Shown: piece by piece, positions 1-5,331 of the stretch
Numbering within the stretch: position 1 is the stretch's first letter
How the letters are laid out: every line of letters begins with the position of its first letter
From: an uncultured Chromatiaceae bacterium
GTDB taxonomy: Bacteria; Pseudomonadota; Gammaproteobacteria; Enterobacterales; Alteromonadaceae
Direction of reading: 5' to 3'
NCBI GenBank assembly: GCA_946482325.1
Contig: CAMLRA010000210.1
Coordinates: forward strand, 1 to 5,331
DNA length: 5,331 nt
Made by a program: the position numbers and the translations under genes
Notes under the pieces: model-generated
Databases searched by the model: none
What the model saw: the letters and a program-made list of their open reading frames with translations, nothing else
What the model was told of the DNA's origin: nothing

Positions 1-1096
1 TTTGTGCACCGTCAGAGACGCCGCCATGATGGATGTAGCGGATGTTTTTTTTCAGCGGATGGTCTTGGTCACAAAACAAGTTGCCATGTACAGTGCGTCG
101 AAAACCAAGTGCATAGTTTTGTGGATTGACGCTGCCATCCGCCAGGCGTTGTGGAGTCCAGAATTCTTGTTGTAACTGTGGTGGGATAAAAGTCGGGTCA
201 AACCAGGCTGAGCCGATGGTGACTAAATCGACAGAACTTGCAGCCAGACCTCCGCCGGCCAGTTTTTGACTCAGGTCCACCGGCCAATGTGGTTTCACCT
301 TGCCGGTCTTGGATTGATAGAATGTCACTTGCTCATTGTGCCTCTGGTGTGTAGCCCCAAGACTTTGTAAGTGGAGGGGATTGCTGAGCTGCTGCGTCAG
401 ATAATCCAAAAAAGGCGTCTGACTGGCACTTTGCAACACACTGCTTGCCAAATTCACATCAAATGAGCTGTATAAAAAACTGTGGCCCGGCTGATACTGC
501 AACGTGGCATCGTCAAAAATCTGTAAGGCGTCATCTACATCAGCAAAATGCCGTTGCTTGAGCCAGCTCTGGATAAGTCCCCGCCAGTCGTCATTTTGTT
601 CATATCCGGGCAGGCCTGCGGTATGTGACAGCAGTTGTCGCAGCGTAAGTTCCCGCCACTTTTGATTGGGTAAATCGGATTTATACCGGCCAATAGCAAC
701 ATCCAGCTGCATAGTTCCCGCTGCGACAGCTCGTGCTATTGCGGTCGCGGTGACTGCTTTGGATGTGCTGCCAATGCGAAACTGACTTTGCGTGTTGACC
801 GCCCGTTTTGTGCTGATATCGGCATATCCGGCGGCGCCGGCCCAGATGAGCTTGCCCCTCCAGGCAACAGCTGCGGTTAAGGCTGGCATTTGTTGTTGTG
901 CCCTGGAATGTTGCAGTGAACGGAAAGCGTTCTGTGCAGCGCTTGAGAATTCATCCTGATAAATCTGTTGTGTCGCTGGTACCTGATCTGGGATCTGTTG
1001 CCAGCCGATATTCAGGTACCACAGGACCGGTATGGCAATCATCAATACAGGGGAGAGCACTAAAATTTTAAAAATATTTTTATTTAGTTTCAACAT
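1..1096 (-). CDS. Membrane-anchored serine hydrolase, beta-lactamase/LACTB-like (PF00144), C-terminus cut by window edge
   Basis: The reading frame is open from the ATG at 1094–1096 to the left edge (365 codons seen, no stop). The catalytic signatures of the class C beta-lactamase/DD-peptidase fold are present in order: SxxK as S110-T-S-K113 inside FRIGSTSK, the YxS/N motif as Y209-S-S211, and HxGG as H356-H-G-G359 just before the edge. The regions QQQMPALTAAVAWRGK and WAGAAGYAD are typical of LACTB-like members. Residues 1–10 are lysine-rich and 10–30 hydrophobic with no clear cleavage site, so this is probably a signal anchor holding the enzyme on the periplasmic face. The start is supported by AAAGGA (1105–1110) 8 bases upstream. 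It is the third gene of the blaI-led operon, 97 bases after the M56 gene. The family includes beta-lactamases, D-aminopeptidases, esterases and peptidases. The substrate cannot be told from sequence, so beta-lactam resistance should not be assumed. Confidence 0.88.
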   Translation of the reverse strand, partial: MLKLNKNIFKILVLSPVLMIAIPVLWYLNIGWQQIPDQVPATQQIYQDEFSSAAQNAFRSLQHSRAQQQMPALTAAVAWRGKLIWAGAAGYADISTKRAVNTQSQFRIGSTSKAVTATAIARAVAAGTMQLDVAIGRYKSDLPNQKWRELTLRQLLSHTAGLPGYEQNDDWRGLIQSWLKQRHFADVDDALQIFDDATLQYQPGHSFLYSSFDVNLASSVLQSASQTPFLDYLTQQLSNPLHLQSLGATHQRHNEQVTFYQSKTGKVKPHWPVDLSQKLAGGGLAASSVDLVTIGSAWFDPTFIPPQLQQEFWTPQRLADGSVNPQNYALGFRRTVHGNLFCDQDHPLKKNIRYIHHGGVSDGAQ

Positions 1097-1104
1097 GTTG
1101 ATTT

Positions 1105-1128
1105 TCCTTTAGGCAAAAGCGGGCCTAA
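1105..1128 (-). promoter_or_regulatory. Ribosome binding site of the serine hydrolase with an adjoining small inverted repeat
   Basis: On the minus strand AAAGGA (1105–1110) lies 8 bases before the hydrolase ATG. Immediately upstream and overlapping it is an inverted repeat, TTAGGC / GCCTAA (1109–1114 and 1123–1128), with an 8-base spacer. The arms pair perfectly and the 3' arm touches the Shine-Dalgarno sequence, so a weak hairpin could modulate translation. The stem is only 6 base pairs and may be chance. The rest of the 1097–1193 gap shows no convincing promoter, operator copy or terminator. Confidence 0.4.
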
Positions 1129-1193
1129 CAGCGCCTGTAAATGGCTGCCAGCCGGTGAGTGGTCATTCGGGAAAGGTTTAGATTAGGGCGACA

Positions 1194-2732
1194 TCAGCGG
1201 GCGCCCCGCGCCAGCAAAAATTGCCGGGTTTGTTCGTTGGCAGCCCGATTGAGTGCTGATCGCATTTGAGGTCCATCCGATAGCGGCGTCTGGACTTGTA
1301 AATTAATCAACGCGCCATGGGACAGTAATAGTTGCAACAGCGGCAGGTCTCCTCGCGCACTGGCGTTAATCAGCGCAGTTTCATCGGCAAGTACTACGGC
1401 GTTCACATCAGCTCCGGCTGCAATCAGCTGGCCGGCAAGTTGGAGGTTGCCAAGCTGGCTGGCGATGATCAGTGCGTTTCCGTCACCGCGGCTACTGATG
1501 TTTGGATCTGCGCCGCGTGCTAACAGCAGGTTGACCATCTCTGGCAGTTGCTGGCGGACAGCGACCATCAATGCATTGCCATCACCTGGCATTGGTAAGT
1601 CCAATGGTGCGCCTTGCTGCAACAGTGTCATCACTTGGGTTGTATTATTCGCCTGAACCGCCTGCAGCAGTTCGGCCAAAGGCTTTAACTGACTGAGCCG
1701 TACCTGAGCGTGTCTGGCAGGCAACTCGGCTAACTGCCATTGCTGAACCAGCAATAAAGATGCAACGAGCCAGAGCATAAATGCGGAAAAAATGGCTGCG
1801 GACAACCATGCCGGGCTTGGTGTCTGGCGCTGAAGTACCGCATTAATCCGGGTGGTCAGGACGGCCTGACGCAGGAAATGCTGAGCAAAAAAAGCCCCGG
1901 AGTTTTTGTGTTGGGTGGCATGGATGGCGCAATCAAGCAAGGTTTGTGCGTAGAGAGTCTGGTTGCCCTGTTTGAGGGCGGTTTCTTGGTCGCAACGCAG
2001 TTCGCGCCAAATATTTAATTGATTGGCGATAAGGCGCCAGGCCGGGCTCCACCAGAACAGGCAACCAGCCAATTGTTGTAGCAGATAAGCGCGCAAGTCC
2101 TGATGTTGCAAATGACAGAGTTCGTGATTGAGCACACATTCGAGTTGTGCCGGTGATAAATGCGTCAGATAACGCTCAGGTAACAGGATCTGAGGTCGGC
2201 GCATCCCGACGAGCATCGCACTGTGGATCGCAGCATGCTGCAACACTGGGACAGGTGATGTGAATGAGCTCAGCGGGGCCTGGCTGGCCTGCTGTCGCAA
2301 GCGCCGCGCCTGACAATATCCACCCAACAATTTTGCCGCGCGGACCAAAGTACCGAGCGGCAAAATGAGCCAGAGCCAAAAAGCCGGAGCCAACAAATAG
2401 ATCAGTTGCGAAGATAGTGGCCAGCGGACTTGCTGCACGATATCACTGGTGCCAGCGATGGCTTGGGGAGCATCGGCTATGGCGTGTGGTGGCATCACGT
2501 GGCGCACGCTGGCCTGAAACCATGGCATCAATTCCTGATCCAGCGCCCAGGGTTGTAGCAAGAGTATTGGCGTGACGATCAACAACACGGCAGCTAATTG
2601 CCAAAGCCTTAACATGGTAGCGGCTTGATGCCTGAGCTGGCTGCAACCGGCAAGTAATAAAGCCGGCAACAGTAAAATAGCCAGGAATAAATGCAGGAGC
2701 AGATAAAAGGCAAGCCAGCTGATTTCAACCAT
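1194..2732 (-). CDS. BlaR1/MecR1-like M56 family membrane zinc metallopeptidase with periplasmic C-terminal ankyrin repeats
   Basis: This is a 512-residue signal-transducing protease. Hydrophobic segments lie at about 5–29, 41–60, 108–131 and 311–331. Basic loops after segments 1 and 3 indicate N-out/C-out topology, as in BlaR1. The cytoplasmic loop 132–310 carries the zinc site H203-E-L-C-H207 and the downstream E244-L-R-C-D248 (ExxxD) typical of M56. The C-terminus (about 350–512) is not a penicillin-binding domain. It has ankyrin units of 33-residue period: GDGNAL at 383 and 416, then DETAL in the same phase at 450, with GADPN and GADVN turns, a degenerate N-terminal unit (about 354–379) and a capping unit (about 491–512). 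The start at 2732 is chosen because it begins at MVEISWLAFY, directly before the first membrane segment, and lies 4 bases after the repressor stop. A longer in-frame ATG at 2864 would overlap the repressor by 128 bases and add a polar, basic stretch unlike the family. It presumably inactivates the adjacent BlaI-type repressor when stimulated; the stimulus is unknown. Confidence 0.9.
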   Translation of the reverse strand: MVEISWLAFYLLLHLFLAILLLPALLLAGCSQLRHQAATMLRLWQLAAVLLIVTPILLLQPWALDQELMPWFQASVRHVMPPHAIADAPQAIAGTSDIVQQVRWPLSSQLIYLLAPAFWLWLILPLGTLVRAAKLLGGYCQARRLRQQASQAPLSSFTSPVPVLQHAAIHSAMLVGMRRPQILLPERYLTHLSPAQLECVLNHELCHLQHQDLRAYLLQQLAGCLFWWSPAWRLIANQLNIWRELRCDQETALKQGNQTLYAQTLLDCAIHATQHKNSGAFFAQHFLRQAVLTTRINAVLQRQTPSPAWLSAAIFSAFMLWLVASLLLVQQWQLAELPARHAQVRLSQLKPLAELLQAVQANNTTQVMTLLQQGAPLDLPMPGDGNALMVAVRQQLPEMVNLLLARGADPNISSRGDGNALIIASQLGNLQLAGQLIAAGADVNAVVLADETALINASARGDLPLLQLLLSHGALINLQVQTPLSDGPQMRSALNRAANEQTRQFLLARGAR

Positions 2733-2736
2733 GATG

Positions 2737-3174
2737 CTACTCTTTGCTGCTCGCTTGTTTCGCTGTGCCAGCCTCTGTGTCAGCCAGCGGTGTTGTTGTC
2801 GCGGTTTGGTCAATCTTTTGTTGTAACTGCGCGGCGAGATCTGCGGACAGCGTTGTTTCTGCAATCAGATGCTGCGCCAACAACTCTGGTGAACCGGCAA
2901 AAAACTTCTTCACCAATGCCAATAAGGCCTGACTGCGCGCTTCTTGTTGTACAGTCAGCGCCTGATATAAAAAAGCTTTGCCTTGTTTTTCGCAGCTGAC
3001 GTGGCCTTTATCCAGTAAGATTCGACATAGTGTTTGTACAGTCGTGTAAGCGACCGGTTGGTCATGACTGAGCTCTCCTGCGATATCGCGGACAGTTAAA
3101 GGCCCACGTTGCCACAACACCTGCATAATTTTTTGCTCAGCTGTGGTCAGTTCATTTGATTTTGGCCTCGCCAT
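2737..3174 (-). CDS. blaI: BlaI/MecI/CopY-family winged-helix transcriptional repressor
   Basis: At 145 residues this is slightly longer than typical BlaI (about 126) because of a polar, Thr/Ala-rich tail after residue 123. The N-terminal winged helix spans about 9–72: LTTAEQKIMQVLWQRGPLTVRDI opens the fold, the recognition helix lies in VAYTTVQTLCRILLDKG (41–57), and the wing is VSCEKQGKAFLYQA. The helical dimerisation part follows (about 74–123), with the family-like KKFFAGSPELLAQHL. It is the first gene of the operon and is followed after 4 bases by the M56 protease, the standard repressor–sensor pairing. It probably represses its own promoter through the two palindromes at 3191–3212 and 3241–3254. 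The start at 3174 gives the family-typical N-terminus; the ribosome binding site upstream is weak (GCGGGGC, ending about 8 bases before the ATG). The gene symbol denotes family membership; the inducer need not be a beta-lactam. Confidence 0.9.
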   Translation of the reverse strand: MARPKSNELTTAEQKIMQVLWQRGPLTVRDIAGELSHDQPVAYTTVQTLCRILLDKGHVSCEKQGKAFLYQALTVQQEARSQALLALVKKFFAGSPELLAQHLIAETTLSADLAAQLQQKIDQTATTTPLADTEAGTAKQASSKE

Positions 3175-3190
3175 GGCAGTGCCCCGCTAA

Positions 3191-3212
3191 AAAAACTAAT
3201 TGATTAGTTTTT
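3191..3212. promoter_or_regulatory. Putative BlaI-type operator 1 (core ACTAATTGATTAGT)
   Basis: This is a perfect inverted repeat with 10-base arms (AAAAACTAAT and ATTAGTTTTT) around a 2-base centre. Two-base-centred palindromes are the usual form of BlaI/MecI operators, although the classic half-site is TACA rather than CTAAT. On the minus strand it begins directly after the -10 box of the blaI promoter and covers the expected transcription start (about 3206), so a bound dimer would block initiation. The 14-base core recurs at 3241–3254 with only the central base changed. The role is inferred from position and symmetry. Confidence 0.75.
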
Positions 3213-3241
3213 ACTCTACTGAAAGCTGAATCGATAATCAA
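3213..3241 (-). promoter_or_regulatory. Sigma-70 promoter of the blaI–M56–hydrolase operon
   Basis: Read on the minus strand, a -35 box TTGATT (3236–3241) is followed after exactly 17 bases by a -10 box TAGAGT (3213–3218). Each matches 4 of 6 consensus bases. Start of transcription is predicted near 3206, giving a leader of about 30 bases before the blaI ATG. The -35 box overlaps operator 2 by one base and the -10 box abuts operator 1, which is the expected arrangement for an autoregulated repressor operon. Confidence 0.65.
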
Positions 3242-3254
3242 CTAATTCATTAGT
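3241..3254. promoter_or_regulatory. Putative BlaI-type operator 2 (ACTAATTCATTAGT)
   Basis: This second copy of the 14-base palindrome has 6-base arms ACTAAT/ATTAGT around TC. It lies at the upstream edge of the -35 box of the blaI promoter, and its centre is 46 bases from that of operator 1. The symmetry does not extend beyond 14 bases here, so it may be the weaker site. Two operators flanking one promoter resembles the arrangement in staphylococcal bla/mec control regions. Confidence 0.72.
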
Positions 3255-3303
3255 ATTTTGTAAGTGGCGTCGCTGAATATAAGAGTCGTGTTGTTGGATG
3301 CAT

Positions 3304-3385
3304 AGTCTGATGCTCTGCGACAGACTGTTTTAGTTTGCGGTAGTGCAGACTGTTGTGACTGGGCAAGCGGTTGTGGCAAATTTGC
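3304..3385. repeat. Short repeats in the divergent intergenic region (CAGACTGTT twice; GCAAATTTGC palindrome)
   Basis: CAGACTGTT occurs at 3321–3329 and again at 3346–3354, 25 bases apart. An inverted AGTCTG lies at 3304–3309 and can pair with the first copy. A perfect 10-base palindrome GCAAATTTGC follows at 3376–3385. All lie upstream of the candidate cytochrome b561 promoter, so they could be binding sites for an unidentified regulator. They are short enough to be chance. Nothing else was seen between 3255 and 3400. Confidence 0.3.
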
Positions 3386-3402
3386 GATTCATCGGAGCAA
3401 AA

Positions 3403-3430
3403 CTGTCATAATCTTTTTATAAATTAGAAT
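3403..3430 (+). promoter_or_regulatory. Candidate sigma-70 promoter for cytochrome b561–yceI
   Basis: A -35-like CTGTCA (3403–3408; 4 of 6) and a -10-like TAGAAT (3425–3430; 5 of 6) are separated by 16 bases in an AT-rich stretch. They lie about 65 bases before the chosen cytochrome start. Other AT-rich hexamers nearby (TATAAA at 3419–3424) could also serve, so the exact boxes are uncertain. Confidence 0.4.
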
Positions 3431-3486
3431 AATAAAGCCTAATTTTGCCACTATTTTTCGATTGTAGATTAAGCCAGAATGCAATC

Positions 3487-3493
3487 AGGAGGG
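3487..3493 (+). promoter_or_regulatory. Strong ribosome binding site deciding the cytochrome b561 start
   Basis: AGGAGGG ends 3 bases before the ATG at 3497. An upstream in-frame ATG at 3479 has no Shine-Dalgarno sequence in front of it and would place this strong one inside the coding region, so translation is assigned to 3497 despite the rather short spacing. Confidence 0.75.
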
Positions 3494-3496
3494 CTT

Positions 3497-4069
3497 ATGA
3501 CCACAAAAACGCAACGTTATCATCCACTGCATATTGCATTACATTGGCTAATGGCATTGGTGATCCCGGCGCTGTTTGGCGTTGGACTGTGGATGACCGG
3601 ACTTGATTATTACAGCAGCTGGTACAAAACCGCGCCCGATTTGCATAAAAGTTTTGGCATTCTGCTGGCTTTATTGTTGGTGTTTCGGCTGGTGGCGATC
3701 CGGATCTTTGGCAAACCGGCAGCACTGGGAGCTGGTGTGCAGCATAAAGCAGCGGTTGTGGTACACGCACTGATGTATGTGCTGCTGGTGGCAATTATGC
3801 TGTCCGGGTATCTGATTTCAACGGCTGACCATCGGGGTATACCTGTATTTGGCTTATTTGAAGTGCAGGGTTTTGGGGAGTTTTTCCCGGATCAGGCTGA
3901 CATTGCCGGCACTGCCCATTTGTATCTGGCCTGGACGCTCATCGCATTGGTGGTTATACACGCCGGTGCGGCACTGAAACATCATTTTGTCGACAAAGAT
4001 AACACCCTGACGCGGATGCTCGGCCGTCGTAACGCTGCTGCGTCTTCCATTGATAACCCGGAGATCTAA
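3497..4069 (+). CDS. Cytochrome b561 family inner-membrane di-haem protein
   Basis: This 190-residue integral membrane b-type cytochrome (Ni/Fe-hydrogenase b-type / CybB-like fold) probably passes electrons between quinols and periplasmic partners; the partner is unknown. Four hydrophobic segments lie at about 14–34, 50–70, 87–108 and 139–160. Histidines at family positions are H16 (LHIALHWLM), H50 (DLHKSFG), H90 (VVVHALMYVLL) and H155 (LVVIHAGAALKHHF), the expected axial ligands of two haems. The ending KHHFVDKDNTLTRML closely resembles the E. coli CybB ending. The start at 3497 follows AGGAGGG; starting at 3479 would add six residues. Its stop codon directly abuts the YceI start (TAAATG), so the two genes are cotranscribed. 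The same pairing occurs in E. coli as yceJ–yceI, so a yceJ-like name would be reasonable, but the symbol is left blank because paralogues are common. Confidence 0.9.
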   Translation: MTTKTQRYHPLHIALHWLMALVIPALFGVGLWMTGLDYYSSWYKTAPDLHKSFGILLALLLVFRLVAIRIFGKPAALGAGVQHKAAVVVHALMYVLLVAIMLSGYLISTADHRGIPVFGLFEVQGFGEFFPDQADIAGTAHLYLAWTLIALVVIHAGAALKHHFVDKDNTLTRMLGRRNAAASSIDNPEI

Positions 4070-4639
4070 ATGAAAAAATTATTGTTGGCCGCTGCTTTTG
4101 CTGCATCTTTTACTTCTGTTGCACAGGCGGCAGATTATGTTATTGACACCCAGGGCGCGCATGCTTTTGTCCAGTTTAAAGTCAGCCACTTAGGCTACAG
4201 CTGGTTGCATGGTCGTTTTAATACGTTCAGTGGCGATTTTAGCTATGACAGCGCCAATCTGGCTGCAGCCAAAATCAAACTGGATATCGACACGAAATCA
4301 GTGGATTCAAACCACGCTGAGCGTGACAAGCACTTACGCAGCGCTGATTTCCTGAATGTCGACAAACACCCGAAAGCCAGCTTTGTTAGCACAAAGGTAG
4401 TGCCGGGCGCTGATGGCAAATTTGATCTGGTCGGTAACTTCACGTTAAACGGCGTGACTAAAGAAGTGACTATTGCTGCAACGAAAACCGGCGAAGGTAA
4501 AGACCCATGGGGCGGCTACCGCGCAGGTTTCCACGGTTCCACCAGCATCAAACTGAGTGACTTCGCCATCAAAAATATCCTGGGCCCGGCATCAGAAACC
4601 GTATATCTGGATTTAGTGGTTGAAGGCGTGCGTAAGTAA
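4070..4639 (+). CDS. yceI: YceI family periplasmic lipocalin-like protein
   Basis: This 189-residue secreted protein is nearly the length of E. coli YceI (191). A Sec signal peptide is clear: MKKLL, a hydrophobic core, and VAQA-A, with cleavage predicted after residue 20. The mature part starts [30 protein letters not shown], the typical first strands. The family signatures [34 protein letters not shown]-like [12 protein letters not shown] and the closing [15 protein letters not shown] are all present. The known fold is a long beta barrel that binds polyisoprenoid or similar amphiphiles; the physiological ligand is not established. GGAG at 4060–4063, inside the end of the cytochrome gene, serves as ribosome binding site 6 bases before the ATG. 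Translational coupling with the cytochrome b561 gene is likely. Confidence 0.95.
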   Translation: MKKLLLAAAFAASFTSVAQAADYVIDTQGAHAFVQFKVSHLGYSWLHGRFNTFSGDFSYDSANLAAAKIKLDIDTKSVDSNHAERDKHLRSADFLNVDKHPKASFVSTKVVPGADGKFDLVGNFTLNGVTKEVTIAATKTGEGKDPWGGYRAGFHGSTSIKLSDFAIKNILGPASETVYLDLVVEGVRK

Positions 4640-4658
4640 AAGTTACTTTTCTATACGA

Positions 4659-4680
4659 AAAGGCCGCAGTAGCGGCCTTT
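4659..4680. terminator. Bidirectional rho-independent terminator
   Basis: A perfect 9-base-pair stem AAAGGCCGC / GCGGCCTTT with loop AGTA lies between the convergent yceI and di-haem peroxidase genes. On the plus strand it ends in CTTTCTTAT, and on the minus strand in CCTTTTCG, so U-rich tails exist in both directions. It starts 19 bases after the yceI stop and lies 17 bases beyond the stop of the opposing gene, so it can serve both transcripts. Confidence 0.88.
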
Positions 4681-4696
4681 CTTATCCCGGTCTGTT

Positions 4697-5331
4697 TTAT
4701 CTTTTACTTGCTATACATTCCTGGCTTTGCCGATAAGTCTCAGGTGACGTTGGATCGTAACCGTCATTCAGACTACATAAAAAAGCCACTATGTCGTTAA
4801 TTTCAGTGGGCGAAAGGCGTGGCTTACCATTTGCCGCAGGGGTAAATGGGCTGCGATTGCGTACGATATTGCCGTGATATTCACTCGGTAAGTCGTTGTA
4901 TGCAACATCACTCCCTCCAGCAATTGTTTGGTAGATGAGGCCCGGCTCAATATCACGCTGAACATAGAATCGAATTACATCAGATATTTGGCTAAATACG
5001 CCGTTATGAAAATAGTGCTTACGCAGGGCAACATTGCGCAATGGCGCGGCCCTGAATGCACCGCATAGCGTCGGATCAAACAGCGAGTCCGTTCTGAATG
5101 GTCCACAAAAGCCTAAATCGTAAAACTCGTGCTGACCGGTGGCTATTTTGGCGCCATTGCGAAGACTTGCCACGCCAAGACTATCTAGCGCAGTTCCTGC
5201 TAACGCATCGTTGTTGTATACAATCTGATAATTTCGCGGAACAGCAAGTACACGGTAGCTCAGGTCGGAAAAAAGCTGTGGGCTATCTACCGATAGTCCC
5301 GTTGAATCATGGCATCCCAGGCACGCGCCTT
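4697..5331 (-). CDS. Di-haem cytochrome c peroxidase / MauG family protein, C-terminal fragment (5' end outside window)
   Basis: The frame is open from the right edge to the TAA at 4697–4699, giving 210 whole codons of the C-terminal domain. A c-type haem motif C3-L-G-C-H7 followed by D (5309–5323) sits at the start of the fragment. The family block APLRNVALRKHYFHNGVFSQISDVIRFY follows at about 96–120, and the closing helix LSPTEINDIVAFLCSLND is typical of the peroxidase C-terminus. Such proteins are periplasmic and use two covalently bound haems to reduce hydrogen peroxide or to oxidise a substrate; the first haem motif and signal peptide must lie beyond the edge. Two cysteines in FCGPF (75) and LCGAF (89) flank a short insert before the RNVA block and could form a disulphide. 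Peroxidase and MauG-like roles cannot be separated from this fragment. The gene is convergent with yceI. Confidence 0.87.
   Translation of the reverse strand, partial: GACLGCHDSTGLSVDSPQLFSDLSYRVLAVPRNYQIVYNNDALAGTALDSLGVASLRNGAKIATGQHEFYDLGFCGPFRTDSLFDPTLCGAFRAAPLRNVALRKHYFHNGVFSQISDVIRFYVQRDIEPGLIYQTIAGGSDVAYNDLPSEYHGNIVRNRSPFTPAANGKPRLSPTEINDIVAFLCSLNDGYDPTSPETYRQSQECIASKR

Noticed and set aside
1097..1193. A separate BlaI-type operator or promoter in front of the serine hydrolase
   Set aside because: Only half-site-like bases (CTAATCTAA) occur; there is no CTAATNNATTAG palindrome and no convincing -35/-10 pair.
1332..1656. Plus-strand open frames opposite the ankyrin region
   Set aside because: They lie antisense to a well-supported gene, have no recognisable domain or ribosome binding site, and overlap each other in different frames.
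2733..2864. N-terminal extension of the M56 protein (44 residues) from an upstream in-frame ATG
   Set aside because: It lies wholly inside the repressor gene in another frame, is polar and basic, and delays the first membrane segment. The ATG at 2732, 4 bases after the repressor stop, fits the family.
3191..3212. AT-rich palindrome followed by T-run as a terminator
   Set aside because: The stem is almost pure A/T, it lies at a promoter with no gene ending nearby, and a second copy of the core occurs 46 bases away, which fits an operator better.
3479..3496. Earlier ATG for cytochrome b561
   Set aside because: There is no Shine-Dalgarno sequence before it, while AGGAGGG sits directly before the ATG at 3497.
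5171..5173. GTG as start of a short 158-residue protein
   Set aside because: The frame continues open to the right edge and encodes a CxxCH haem motif upstream, so this GTG is an internal valine codon of a longer gene.
1..5331. CRISPR array, tRNA/rRNA genes, insertion sequences or attachment sites
   Set aside because: No regularly spaced repeats, no tRNA-like cloverleaf, no transposase-like frame and no terminal inverted repeats with target duplication were seen.

Overview
The window suggests a gammaproteobacterium, most likely a marine or freshwater Alteromonadales relative (Rheinheimera-like by general resemblance). This is inferred from the protein families, the E. coli-like cytochrome b561–YceI gene pair and the moderate GC content. 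No rRNA or other marker gene is present to confirm it.

Layout. (1) Positions 1–3174, minus strand: a three-gene cluster read right to left. It starts with a BlaI/MecI-type winged-helix repressor (3174–2737). Four bases later comes a BlaR1/MecR1-like M56 membrane metalloprotease (2732–1194), whose C-terminus is a set of ankyrin repeats where BlaR1 has a penicillin-binding sensor domain. The third gene is a membrane-anchored serine beta-lactamase/LACTB-like hydrolase (1096 to beyond the left edge). (2) Positions 3175–3496: a divergent intergenic region of about 320 bases. Its blaI side carries a good sigma-70 promoter bracketed by two copies of the palindrome ACTAATTSATTAGT, which are the probable repressor operators. 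Its other side carries a weaker promoter candidate for the rightward genes and some short repeats. (3) Positions 3497–4639, plus strand: cytochrome b561 and a YceI-family periplasmic protein, arranged TAA-ATG with no gap. A strong bidirectional terminator follows at 4659–4680. (4) Positions 4697–5331, minus strand: the C-terminal part of a di-haem cytochrome c peroxidase/MauG-family protein, cut by the right edge.

How the genes may work together. The left cluster looks like an inducible circuit in the BlaR1/BlaI style. A membrane protease senses something in the periplasm and activates its cytoplasmic zinc-protease domain, the repressor is inactivated, and the autoregulated operon, including the periplasmic serine hydrolase, is turned on. 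Predicted topology puts the ankyrin repeats in the periplasm, so the signal is probably a protein or peptide contact rather than acylation by a beta-lactam. That is inference. The right-hand genes are ordinary respiratory and envelope functions: a membrane b-type cytochrome, a periplasmic lipocalin-like isoprenoid-binding-type protein, and a periplasmic di-haem enzyme.

The most interesting item is the BlaI / M56-ankyrin / serine-hydrolase operon with its paired operators. The rest appears ordinary.
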